A stretch of DNA of 64,000 nucleotides from positions 62,001 through 126,000 of the forward strand of contig NZ_VKOG01000003.1 of the NCBI RefSeq assembly GCF_007474545.1, written 5' to 3'. This document shows, in pieces, positions 49,534 through 58,000 of this stretch (positions are counted from its first letter, which is position 1; every line of letters starts with the position of its first letter). Both the position numbers and the translations under genes were made by a program. The DNA is from Chryseobacterium binzhouense (GTDB lineage Bacteria > Bacteroidota > Bacteroidia > Flavobacteriales > Weeksellaceae). The notes beneath the pieces are model-generated. The model was not told the origin of the DNA. It saw only the letters and a program-made list of their open reading frames with translations, and made no database searches.

Positions 49534-50793
49534 TTAATGTGTAATTTCTTTTAATTGTGTAGGATCATGTTTGTGTTTGAAAAACAATCCGAATAGTATC
49601 GTTATTACCAATGCGTAACCTGCAAAAAGAAGCCAGATTTGGTGCCACATTTTATCACCGTTCTCTAAGGTAAAGTATTTAGAGATAATCCAACCGCTTC
49701 CAAAACTTCCTGCAATTGCACCAAAACCATTGGTCATCATCATAAAAAGACCTTGCGCGGAAGAACGAATTTTGTAATCTGTAGAAGTTTCCACAAAAAG
49801 AGAACCGGAAACATTAAAAAAATCGAATGCCATTCCGTAAACTATACACGATAAGATAATTAAACCTAATCCAAATCCGTAAGGATCACCATAAGCAAAG
49901 AATGCAAAACGTAAAACCCACGCAAACATAGAAATCAACATCACATTTTTGATTCCGAATCTTTTTAGGAAAAAAGGAATTGCCAAAATAAATGCAGTTT
50001 CTGAAAACTGTGATATAGACATAATCAAAGTAGAACGTTTTACTACAAAACTCTCTGCGTAAGCCGGATTTTTGCCAAAATCTGACAAGAAAACGTCTCC
50101 GTACATATTGGTCAGTTGTAATGCAGCTCCCAAAAACATTGAAAAAGTAAAAAACAATGCCATTTTGTAATTCGCAAAAAGCCTGAAAGCATTTAATCCT
50201 AATTTTTCTGAAACTGATGCACCTTTGGGAATAAGACTTTGTGGTTTGCAGGCAGGTAAAGTGAATGCATAAAAAGCCAAAATTACAGCAAAAACTGCTG
50301 CAATATAAAATTGATTTGCAGAAGCTTTATTATCGGTAAGATTGGTAATCCACATGGCAGCAATAAAACCTAGTGTTCCCCAGACTCTTATCGGGGGAAA
50401 AACTTTTACCACATCAAAGTTATTGTTCTTTAATATATAATAAGCAACAGAATTGGATAGAGAAATTGTTGGCATATAAAATGCCATAGCAATAAGCATG
50501 ACCCAAAAAAATGTGTCCGGATTCTCTACCTGTGGTAAACAAACTAAGGCAATGGCATATCCCAAATGCAAAATTCCATATAATTTTTCGGCATTCATCC
50601 AACGGTCAGCAATGATTCCTGTAATTGCAGGCATCACAATGGATGCAATCCCCAATGTTGTAAAAACAATTCCAAATTCTTCAACGCCCCATTTCTTGGT
50701 TTCGAACCAGTAATTGGCAAATGTGATAAGCCATGCTCCCCAAACAAAAAACTGCAGAAAGCTAAGAATGGTTAATCGTAATTTTAAATTCAT
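49534..50793 (-). CDS. NupG/XapB-type nucleoside:H+ symporter (MFS)
   Basis: 419 residues, about twelve membrane helices. The start LRLTILSFLQFFVWGAWLIT and the following GIVFTTLGIASIVMPAITG with IADRWMNAEKLYGILHL are the signature of the NHS nucleoside transporter family (NupG). FPPIRVWGTLGFIAAMW and MYGDVFLSDFG are further family segments. It imports nucleosides with protons across the inner membrane. The start is 19 nt after the bifunctional nuclease gene, suggesting co-transcription. Confidence 0.93.
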   Translation of the reverse strand: MNLKLRLTILSFLQFFVWGAWLITFANYWFETKKWGVEEFGIVFTTLGIASIVMPAITGIIADRWMNAEKLYGILHLGYAIALVCLPQVENPDTFFWVMLIAMAFYMPTISLSNSVAYYILKNNNFDVVKVFPPIRVWGTLGFIAAMWITNLTDNKASANQFYIAAVFAVILAFYAFTLPACKPQSLIPKGASVSEKLGLNAFRLFANYKMALFFTFSMFLGAALQLTNMYGDVFLSDFGKNPAYAESFVVKRSTLIMSISQFSETAFILAIPFFLKRFGIKNVMLISMFAWVLRFAFFAYGDPYGFGLGLIILSCIVYGMAFDFFNVSGSLFVETSTDYKIRSSAQGLFMMMTNGFGAIAGSFGSGWIISKYFTLENGDKMWHQIWLLFAGYALVITILFGLFFKHKHDPTQLKEITH

Positions 50794-50812
50794 CTTATAA
50801 AAATATCTCTTT

Positions 50813-51412
50813 TTAATCTATTTTCTTTTTTCTCCTTTTTATTTCTTCCTGAATTTCAAGGGCTGTATCAAAATCTTCTTCCTTTACTGCTTCTTCCAGC
50901 AATTTCTGCAGTTCTTCCATTGAGACGGACTGTAAACCTTCTTCGGATGATACTGTTTCAGAGAATGATTCATCTTCTTTGGCAACTTCTTCCAGCTCAA
51001 GAAGAATTCCCGCTTCGTTCAGAACCTGCTGCGTAGTGAAAATTGGCGCATCAAAACGCACTGCCATTGCAACTGCATCTGAAGTTCTTGCATCTAAAAT
51101 AAGCTCTTCCTGTGTTTGGGAATTTCTGAAATTGATATTGGAGAAGAAAACTCCGTCTACAATCTGATAAATAATAACGGAAACCAACTTGTAATTTGCC
51201 GAAACTATAAATTTTGAAAATAAATCGTGGGTAAGAGGACGCGGTGGATGAATGTCTTTTTCGAGACCTAAAGAAATGGATTGTGCCTCGAAGTTGCCGA
51301 TGACAACGGGCAGTTTTATGTGTGTTTCTTCGTGTTCCAAGAGCAATGCATAAGCTCCAGATTGAGTCTGGCTGTACGATATTCCGCGTATGATGAGCTG
51401 TTTATAATCCAT
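50813..51412 (-). CDS. bifunctional nuclease (BFN/DUF151) with a C-terminal UVR motif
   Basis: 199 residues. Residues 1-120 are the BFN (DUF151) domain: LPVVIGNFEAQSISLGLEK near residue 38 and LDARTSDAVAMAVRFDAPIF near residue 106. Residues about 155-190 are a UvrB/UvrC-type motif (LLEEAVKEEDFDTALEIQEEIK). Plant BFN1 gives the family its name; the bacterial in-vivo role is unclear. The fusion of nuclease domain and UVR motif is common in Bacteroidetes. It is followed on the same strand by the nucleoside transporter gene. Confidence 0.9.
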   Translation of the reverse strand: MDYKQLIIRGISYSQTQSGAYALLLEHEETHIKLPVVIGNFEAQSISLGLEKDIHPPRPLTHDLFSKFIVSANYKLVSVIIYQIVDGVFFSNINFRNSQTQEELILDARTSDAVAMAVRFDAPIFTTQQVLNEAGILLELEEVAKEDESFSETVSSEEGLQSVSMEELQKLLEEAVKEEDFDTALEIQEEIKRRKKKID

Positions 51413-51502
51413 GACTACAAAGATAAATGTATTTTTTTATCTATACTTTTTATTTTTAAAATTTTATAGGTCTTTTAATTTCCCGGCTTACTTTGATGTA
51501 AT

Positions 51503-51591
51503 GGTCACGCAGCCCGGCTTGAGCGGAGCTCTTTTTGTCGCGACCGAAGGGAGCGGCAAAAAAGCGGGAGCGGAAGACGGAAAAAGCTGCC
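51503..51591 (+). repeat. GC-rich island, probable dispersed intergenic repeat
   Basis: 89 nt with about 62 per cent G+C by direct count, in a genome stretch otherwise near one third. It contains two GGGAGCGG copies and repeated AAAAAAGC-type linkers, so it is internally repetitive. No credible gene; a short plus-strand frame across it is just translated repeat. Such GC-rich intergenic elements recur across Flavobacteriia genomes, as far as I recall, and are of unknown origin. Confidence 0.55.
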
Positions 51592-51630
51592 ATAATAAAA
51601 AAACTGTTTTAATAAAATAAAAATAACTCT

Positions 51631-51666
51631 TAAAAAAACTTCCGGAATAATAATTATCCCGGAAGC
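51631..51666 (-). terminator. intrinsic terminator of etfA
   Basis: CTTCCGG (51639-51645) pairs with CCGGAAG (51659-51665), extended by ATAA/TTAT, followed on the minus strand by TTTTTTT. It is 25 nt beyond the etfA stop. Confidence 0.8.
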
Positions 51667-51688
51667 TTAATTATTGATAAAAAGTTTT

Positions 51689-52636
51689 CTAGCCTTTTAT
51701 CGCCTTTATTTTTTCTGTCAATGCAGGAACAATCTGAAAAGCGTCTCCTACAACACCATAATCGGCTGATTTGAAGAACGGTGCTTCTGCATCACTGTTG
51801 ATCACTACAATAGTTTTGGATGAGTTTACACCAGCCAAATGCTGAATAGCACCAGAAATACCGATGGCAATATATAAGTTAGGAGCAATTGCCTTTCCTG
51901 TCTGTCCAACGTGTTCGTTATGACCTCTCCACCCGATGTCTGAAACTGGTTTGGAGCAAGCTGTTGCTGCACCTAAAACACTTGCCAAATCTTCTACCAT
52001 TCCCCAGTTTTCCGGACCTTTAAGCCCTCTTCCTGCAGAAACAACTACTTCTGCTTCTTTGAGATCTAATTTTCCTGAACTTTGCTCATGGGAAATCACT
52101 TTAGTATCTTCATTGGCAACAGCCAATTCTTTTACTTCTTCTGAACCTGCAACTGCATTTTCTTTCACACCAAAGGCGTTCTGAGAAACTGTAATGATAA
52201 CTCCCGTTCCTTCTGCTTTTGCATGCATGAAACCTTTTCCTGAAAAAGCTCTTCTCTTTACCTGAAATGGTGAAATGCTTTCCGGGGCTTCCAATACGTT
52301 GGTGATTAAAGAATAATTCTTCATCACCGCCAACATTGGTGCTACAGAAGAAGCATCTGTTGTATGAGGGAAAATGATAATATTTCCTTCTGTCACTTCA
52401 CTTACTGCCTGTGCATAAGCTTTTGCCGAGAAATTTTTAAGACCTTCGTCTTTAATATTGATCACATTAGTCGCTCCATATTTATACAATAAATCTGAAG
52501 AATCTGTTGGGTTTACAGAGATTGCGGTAACGGTGTCTCCTGCCTGATCAGCTACTGCTTTAGCATACGAAACTGCTTCAAAAGCCGCTTTTTTGTAAAC
52601 TCCGTTTATATTTTCTGCGTATACGAATACTGCCAT
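51689..52636 (-). CDS. etfA: electron transfer flavoprotein subunit alpha
   Basis: 315 residues. An N-terminal adenine-nucleotide-like domain is followed by the C-terminal FAD-binding domain (about 190-310) with SAGRGLKGPENWGM, HNEHVGQTGKAIAPNLYIAIGISGAIQHLAG and the VVINSDAEAPFFKSADYGVVGD ending. It carries electrons from acyl-CoA and amino-acid dehydrogenases to the quinone pool with EtfB. It lies 108 nt downstream of etfB on the same strand, with an AATTTG-type repeat between. Confidence 0.97.
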   Translation of the reverse strand: MAVFVYAENINGVYKKAAFEAVSYAKAVADQAGDTVTAISVNPTDSSDLLYKYGATNVINIKDEGLKNFSAKAYAQAVSEVTEGNIIIFPHTTDASSVAPMLAVMKNYSLITNVLEAPESISPFQVKRRAFSGKGFMHAKAEGTGVIITVSQNAFGVKENAVAGSEEVKELAVANEDTKVISHEQSSGKLDLKEAEVVVSAGRGLKGPENWGMVEDLASVLGAATACSKPVSDIGWRGHNEHVGQTGKAIAPNLYIAIGISGAIQHLAGVNSSKTIVVINSDAEAPFFKSADYGVVGDAFQIVPALTEKIKAIKG

Positions 52637-52744
52637 TTTAATTATTGTTTAAAGTTTAAGGTTTGATGTTCAAGATTTGAAATTTGAAGTTCAAATTTAT
52701 TCTGCCAATTTCAGTTCCTGAATCTTTTTACTTTTACTTGGTTC
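52637..52744. repeat. 108-nt AATTTG-type repeat spacer between etfB and etfA
   Basis: AAATTTGAA (52680-52688) and TTCAAATTT (52690-52698) form a 9-bp-armed palindrome, surrounded by TTTGATGTTCAAGATTTG-like copies of the same theme. Length and composition resemble the pdhA-pdhC spacer at 15366-15474. It lies within an operon, so it is not a simple terminator. Confidence 0.45.
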
Positions 52745-53491
52745 TTAAATAACTTTAGCTTCTTCATGAAGAAGTCTTACCAATTCATCTAAATTATCAG
52801 GAGAAACCATTTTAACCGCAGCTCTTGGCGGAACTGAATCATAAGAAACTCCCTGAACTTTTACTTCGGAAGAAGTAGGCTCTACCACCTGCAAAGGTTT
52901 TGTTCTTGCAGACATAATTCCTCTCATGTTTGGAATAATCAAATCTTTTTCGTCTACCAAACCTTTCTGACCAGCAATTACAGCCGGCAATTTCACAGAA
53001 ATTGTCTCTTTACCACCTTCAATTTCTCTTACTGCAGTAGCTTCACTACCGTTTACGTCCAAACCTACTGAAGCGTTTACGAAAGGCTGATTTAACAACT
53101 GAGCTATCATTCCCGGAACAGAACCACCATTGTAATCAATAGATTCTTTACCACAAAGAATTAAGTCATATCCTCCGTTCTGAGCAACTGAAGCAATTTC
53201 TTTTGCTGTAGAAAAACTGTCTTTAGGATCTAAATTTACTCTTATCGCATCGTTAGCTCCAATTGCCAAAGCCTTTCTTACCACAGGCTCTGTAGCGGCG
53301 TCTCCTACATTTACAACTGTAACAGTTGCGCCCTGAGATTCCTGCAATTTGATGGCTTTTGTCAAGGCAAATTCGTCTAGAGGGTTGATTACCCACTGAA
53401 TACCGTTTTTGTCGAACGCAGATTTATCTGCTGTGAAATTAATTTTTGAAGTAGTATCGGGAACACTACTGATACAAACTAATATTTTCAT
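52745..53491 (-). CDS. etfB: electron transfer flavoprotein subunit beta
   Basis: 248 residues of a single nucleotide-binding domain. It opens MKILVCISSVPDTTSKI and carries WVINPLDEFALTKAI, then LILCGKESIDYNGGSVPGMI and LPAVIAGQKGLVDEKDLIIPNM, as in EtfB. AMP-binding subunit of the flavoprotein heterodimer with EtfA. It is the first gene of the etf pair; the spacer to etfA is unusually long for two subunits of one complex. Confidence 0.96.
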   Translation of the reverse strand: MKILVCISSVPDTTSKINFTADKSAFDKNGIQWVINPLDEFALTKAIKLQESQGATVTVVNVGDAATEPVVRKALAIGANDAIRVNLDPKDSFSTAKEIASVAQNGGYDLILCGKESIDYNGGSVPGMIAQLLNQPFVNASVGLDVNGSEATAVREIEGGKETISVKLPAVIAGQKGLVDEKDLIIPNMRGIMSARTKPLQVVEPTSSEVKVQGVSYDSVPPRAAVKMVSPDNLDELVRLLHEEAKVI

Positions 53492-53720
53492 ATGTAGATA
53501 TTTATTGTTTTTTTAAATTATATAGAAACACATTCTACTAATGGTCTTTTTATTTTACCAATTGATGCGATCTTATATTGGTTATTTTCTTCATTTACTT
53601 CTTAATCTCATGATTGATGAAGTATTTTTTTTTATTTAGTTCAATTCTGTAAATATAATTAAAAAAAATATTATGCATGCATAACAGTTATTTAATTATT
53701 ATTCAGTGCATTATAAGTTA

Positions 53721-54428
53721 TTAAGACTTTGGTTTTGCAGCTCTAAACTCAATTTTGCTTGGCAAAACTCCCGGATTCATTTTCAAAATATCCAAAACCA
53801 GATTCCCCATATCTTGTGGCTGGATCTTCCATGCATCTTTTTCTGAAGGAATATTTCCGTTGAAATGAGTGGCAACTGAACCAGGCATGATCACAGTTGA
53901 TTTGATATTGTATTTTCTCAGATCAATCATTGCTGCCTGGGTAAAACCAACTACACCAAATTTTGAAGCATTATAACCTGTGCCGTTTTCAAAAAAATTG
54001 GCTCCGGCAAGACTTGAAATCGTTATATAATAACCTTCTGTTTTTTTCAGTTCAGCAACTGAGGCTTTCAGTGTATGAAATACTCCTGTAAGATTGGTAT
54101 CAATCATAGAATTCCATTCTTCGGAAGTAAGTTCATCAACTGGTTTGAAAACACCAAGCCCTGCATTGGCAATAACAAAATCAAGCCTGCCAAACTTTTT
54201 GATTATTTCTGAAACAGCATTAACTTCATCATCCAAATTTCTTACATCCGATACCAATCCTAAAACATCACCGTAATTTTCCTTTAGTTTAGCTTCGATC
54301 TTCTCAACATCTTTTTTATTTCTTCCTGAAAAAGCTACTTTGATTCCGTTTTGTAACAAAATTTCTGAGATTCCTAAACCTATGCCTTTAGTTCCTCCTG
54401 TTATATATGCAACTTTATTTTCTATCAT
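53721..54428 (-). CDS. short-chain dehydrogenase/reductase (SDR)
   Basis: 235 residues. Rossmann motif TGGTKGIG (10-17), NAG at 88-90, catalytic Ser138/139, and Tyr152 with Lys156 in YNASK give a complete classical SDR. The N-terminus and size fit 3-ketoacyl-ACP reductase-like or general SDRs; substrate unknown. The next residues after the active site (PGSVATHFNG) are typical. No signal, so cytoplasmic. Its neighbours do not point to a pathway. Confidence 0.93.
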   Translation of the reverse strand: MIENKVAYITGGTKGIGLGISEILLQNGIKVAFSGRNKKDVEKIEAKLKENYGDVLGLVSDVRNLDDEVNAVSEIIKKFGRLDFVIANAGLGVFKPVDELTSEEWNSMIDTNLTGVFHTLKASVAELKKTEGYYITISSLAGANFFENGTGYNASKFGVVGFTQAAMIDLRKYNIKSTVIMPGSVATHFNGNIPSEKDAWKIQPQDMGNLVLDILKMNPGVLPSKIEFRAAKPKS

Positions 54429-54454
54429 AATTAATAAATTTAATACTTCTAAAA

Positions 54455-54488
54455 TAGCAAAAACGCTCCAATTGGAGCGTTTTTATAA
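54455..54488 (-). terminator. intrinsic terminator of the T9SS protein gene
   Basis: A perfect 26-bp palindrome at 54459-54484: AAAAACGCTCC, AATT, GGAGCGTTTTT. T-runs on both strands; it lies 20 nt beyond the stop codon at 54507. Confidence 0.9.
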
Positions 54489-54506
54489 GATAACATTTAT
54501 CAGTTA

Positions 54507-55949
54507 TTATTTTTTGATGAATTTCTCTGTAGAAATACCATCTTTAGTTTCAATATTAATTAAATATGTTCCAGCCGGAAGACTTCTTACATCTACCTGA
54601 GTACCATTTAATTTAACATCAACTTTTCTTCCTGTCATATCAACTACCGATACTGCATTGATCTTTGAGTCTGTTTTGATGTTTAGGATGTCTGGGGTAG
54701 GATTTGGAGAGATTGAGAAACCGTTACTAATTACTAAATCATTAGTTCCCAATGTTGAAGCGGTAACATTAACATTATCTAATCTCAAAGATGTTGAAGT
54801 AGGAACAATAGGAGTTTCATTACTAAAAATAATATAGTATATACCAGTAGTAGGAATATTGAATGTTACATTTTGTTGAGTATAAGTTGTTCCAGAAACA
54901 TTAATTGTTGTTCCAACTTGCGTTGCTCCTGTTATAGAATTTGTTGTATTGTAATACACTTTTAAATTTTGTGCTGTTCCTGTTGCACCTAAACGAGTCC
55001 AGAAACTTGCAGATACTGATTGTCCAGCTGTGAAGCTAAGAGCTCGAGAGTATAACTGAGCATTTGTTGCAGCAGTGGTACTAGAATTTGAAAAATAATA
55101 AATTGAACCATCTTGAGCTCCAGACGCAGCATTACCGAGAGACCACGTAGAACTACTAAAACCATTAGATAAACTAGGTTGCTCAAAACTATTTGAGTAT
55201 GGTGCAGTTTTTGCTAAGAAGATTGAAAAAGGTCCCACCCAAGCACTTTGAGTTGCTCCGCAGTTACTTCTTACATAATAGCTATGATTACCTCCAACAG
55301 GGAGATTTGTTAGTGATGCTGAATTTGTTCCTGTATTCAGTATTGTACCAGTTCCCAAAGCAAATCCACTTGCACCATGCTGCACGTCATATGAAGCAGG
55401 TGTTCCGATTGCATTACTCCATCCGATAGAAGCTGAATTAGTAGTGATATTAGTAGGTGCAGTAAAAGAAAAATCACTTGGTCTAATACAGGAAACAGTG
55501 TTGAAGTTTACTGTAAAATCAAAACCTAAGTTACTCCAATTGTTATCCCAAACAATATAGTACGTAGTTCCAGCAGTTACCGGAACTGTCACTGATGATA
55601 AATAATTAGTACCAGAAACGTCATCATTTCCTCCGTAACAAGACAATGCTGTACATGCCCCCGTTATAATAGAAAGTCTAGTGTCATCACTTTTAAGAAG
55701 ACCATTATTTTGTGGTAAATCAGAAGAAACCGTAAGTTCCCCATTTGCAGTAGCAGTAAATTTGTACCACATTGCAAAAGGAGTTGTAGCTTGTCCGCTA
55801 CCAGCACAAGTCCCTACAAAACTTCCAGTATAACTTGAAACAGTAGTTGTACTACCAGAAGTTACAGCTAAAGCACCAGCGCAATTTGCTTGAGCAAATG
55901 AAAATTGCGACAAAATTGCAATTCCCAAAGTTGATAAAACTTTTTTCAT
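54507..55949 (-). CDS. type IX secretion cargo protein with FnIII domain
   Basis: 480 residues. A signal peptide (1-19, ending FAQA) is followed by a PPC-like or CBM-like beta domain (about 25-150), a fibronectin type III repeat (about 160-245, TTNSASIGWSNAIGTPASYD), and a beta-sandwich MAM/jelly-roll region (about 250-395). A C-terminal T9SS type A sorting domain covers about 410-480 (ISPNPTPDILNI, RSLPAGTYLINIETKDG, EKFIKK ending). It should be exported through the outer membrane and cleaved or anchored by the T9SS; adhesin-like or carbohydrate-binding function is inferred. Confidence 0.93.
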   Translation of the reverse strand: MKKVLSTLGIAILSQFSFAQANCAGALAVTSGSTTTVSSYTGSFVGTCAGSGQATTPFAMWYKFTATANGELTVSSDLPQNNGLLKSDDTRLSIITGACTALSCYGGNDDVSGTNYLSSVTVPVTAGTTYYIVWDNNWSNLGFDFTVNFNTVSCIRPSDFSFTAPTNITTNSASIGWSNAIGTPASYDVQHGASGFALGTGTILNTGTNSASLTNLPVGGNHSYYVRSNCGATQSAWVGPFSIFLAKTAPYSNSFEQPSLSNGFSSSTWSLGNAASGAQDGSIYYFSNSSTTAATNAQLYSRALSFTAGQSVSASFWTRLGATGTAQNLKVYYNTTNSITGATQVGTTINVSGTTYTQQNVTFNIPTTGIYYIIFSNETPIVPTSTSLRLDNVNVTASTLGTNDLVISNGFSISPNPTPDILNIKTDSKINAVSVVDMTGRKVDVKLNGTQVDVRSLPAGTYLINIETKDGISTEKFIKK

Positions 55950-56030
55950 AATTATTTTAAATTTAAATTTTAATAGCGTAAATATAAAAAAACATCACGT
56001 ATCAATGATAATATTTTTTGTTAAAATTAA

Positions 56031-56066
56031 AATAATCCTCAAGAAAAATTTCTAAGGATTATTTTA
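56031..56066 (-). terminator. intrinsic terminator of the M20 dipeptidase gene
   Basis: AATAATCCT (56031-56039) pairs with AGGATTATT (56055-56063), with an inner AGAAA/TTTCT pairing. The minus-strand side continues TTTTAATTTTAA. It separates the dipeptidase from the T9SS cargo gene. Confidence 0.65.
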
Positions 56067-56085
56067 TTGTAATATTATAAGCAAA

Positions 56086-57465
56086 TTACTTAGAATAATT
56101 CTCAAAAAATAAAGGGATACTTTCAATGCCTTTATAGAAATTAAATAAGCCGTAATGTTCGTTTGGTGAATGAATGGCATCAGAATCAAGACCGAATCCC
56201 ATCAATACTGACTTTGCTCCCAAAACCTGCTCAAACATAGCAGTAATAGGAATGCTTCCTCCGCCTCTATATGGCAAAACTTCTTTTCCAAAAGCAGTCT
56301 GCATCGCATTTTTAGCCGCTAAAAATTCTTTTGTATCTGTCGGTAAAACATACGGCATTCCGCCATGATGCGGTGTTACTTTTACTTTTACATTTTCAGG
56401 AGCTATTTTTTCAAAATATTTAGTAAACTTTTCGGTAATTTCTTCAGGAGTCTGGTAAGGAACCAAACGCATGGAAATTTTAGCAAAAGCTTTGGATGGA
56501 ATCACTGTTTTTGCTCCTTCTCCTGTATATCCGCCCCAAATCCCGTTACAGTCTAAAGTAGGTCGAATTGAAGTTCTTTCTAAAGTTGTATATCCCTTCT
56601 CTCCTTCTACACCATTTAAACCGATTGATTTTTTAAATTCTTCAGGATTGTCTTTCAGCTTATTCATTTCTGCTCTTTCTGCATTAGAAACAGCTTCCAC
56701 ATTATCATAAAAGCCATCAATAAGAATATGCCCGTCATCATCAATCATTTTGGCAATCATTCTTGAAAGGACGTGAATCGGGTTGGGTACTGCTCCGCCA
56801 TATAATCCGGAGTGTAAATCTCTGTTGGGACCTTCAACTTCAACTTCCACGTAGCTTAAACCTCTCAAGCCCGTGGTCACCGTAGGCTGTTCGTTGCTGT
56901 AGATATGGGTGTCTGAAATCAAAATACAGTCGCAAGATAGTTTTTCTTTATTTTCTTCTACCCAACTTCCTAAACTTACTGATCCTACCTCTTCTTCACC
57001 TTCCAGTATAAATTTCACATTACACGGAAGAGAATCGGTTTTCATCATTGCTTCAAAAGCTTTTACCTGCATAAAAAACTGACCTTTATCATCTGCTGAA
57101 CCTCTTGCAAAAATAGCTCCTTCAGGATGAAGATCGGTTTTTTCAATATAGGGTTCGAAAGGCGGTTTTTTCCATAATTCTAAAGGATCTGCAGGCTGTA
57201 CATCGTAATGACCGTAAACCAAAACAGTAGGGAGTTTTTCATCAATCAGCTTTTCACCAAAAACAATAGGATAACCTTTGGTTTCGCAGATTTCAACATT
57301 GTCTGCTCCTGCATTCTTTAGATGTTCTGCGCAAACTTCTGCACATTTCAAAACATCATTTTTGTAAGCCGGATCGGCTGAAATAGAAGGTATTCTGAGT
57401 AATTCAAACAATTCATCAACGAAACGGTTTTTGTTCTCGCTGATATACTTTAATGTTTCTTGCAT
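56086..57465 (-). CDS. M20 family dipeptidase
   Basis: 459 residues. Zinc ligands and catalytic residues follow the M20 order: H86 with D88 (VYGHYDVQPADP), bridging D125 in GSADDKGQ, and catalytic E157/E158 in LEGEEEVGS. The dimerisation (lid) domain lies about 190-320. The N-terminus has no signal, so it is cytoplasmic. It cleaves dipeptides of broad type, like carnosinase/PepV-group enzymes. Confidence 0.95.
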   Translation of the reverse strand: MQETLKYISENKNRFVDELFELLRIPSISADPAYKNDVLKCAEVCAEHLKNAGADNVEICETKGYPIVFGEKLIDEKLPTVLVYGHYDVQPADPLELWKKPPFEPYIEKTDLHPEGAIFARGSADDKGQFFMQVKAFEAMMKTDSLPCNVKFILEGEEEVGSVSLGSWVEENKEKLSCDCILISDTHIYSNEQPTVTTGLRGLSYVEVEVEGPNRDLHSGLYGGAVPNPIHVLSRMIAKMIDDDGHILIDGFYDNVEAVSNAERAEMNKLKDNPEEFKKSIGLNGVEGEKGYTTLERTSIRPTLDCNGIWGGYTGEGAKTVIPSKAFAKISMRLVPYQTPEEITEKFTKYFEKIAPENVKVKVTPHHGGMPYVLPTDTKEFLAAKNAMQTAFGKEVLPYRGGGSIPITAMFEQVLGAKSVLMGFGLDSDAIHSPNEHYGLFNFYKGIESIPLFFENYSK

Positions 57466-57617
57466 TATAATTTTAAATTTTGTTAAAATTAAAAAATTGT
57501 ACCGTCATCACAAACAAAAAAGACAGTTATTTATTGGAATAAATTCGTTATAAACCTGATAATAAAAGCAAATCCCACACTAATGTGCAGGATTATTTTA
57601 TGTAATATAGTTTTATA

Positions 57618-57902
57618 TTAATGCTGTTCAACCGAAGGTTTTTGCAGACCTTTGTTGTGTTTATCAGAAGATTTCTCTGTAGAAGCACTATCTCTTTTAG
57701 GAGCTGCAGTTTCATGATTACCATGACCTGCATCTTTGTGTTCTACCGCAAGATCTTCTTCATGACCACTTGTTTGCTCGGCATCAGAATATCTTTCTAC
57801 ACCTTCTTCAAGCTTAATGATACTTTTATTTCCTCCAGCCTGAATTTTTTTGCAGCTTACCGCTACTGTTGCAAGAGCTAAACATAGAACTAATTTTTTC
57901 AT
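57618..57902 (-). CDS. small His-rich lipoprotein
   Basis: 94 residues. The signal ends in a lipobox-like VAVSC with lipidated Cys near residue 17 (ATVAVSCKKIQAGG). The mature part is disordered with about ten His and many Glu/Lys (EQTSGHEEDLAVEHKDAGHGNHE), which could bind metal ions; that is inference from composition. No homologue is recognised. It sits alone between the dipeptidase and methyltransferase genes. Confidence 0.7.
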   Translation of the reverse strand: MKKLVLCLALATVAVSCKKIQAGGNKSIIKLEEGVERYSDAEQTSGHEEDLAVEHKDAGHGNHETAAPKRDSASTEKSSDKHNKGLQKPSVEQH

Positions 57903-58000
57903 ATGCAGATATTTATTTTTTTAAGATCAGCAGGAATTATAAGATTCCTTAATTTTTAATTGCCCAAAAGTAAGAAATATTGCATTTTTCGGCAACATTT

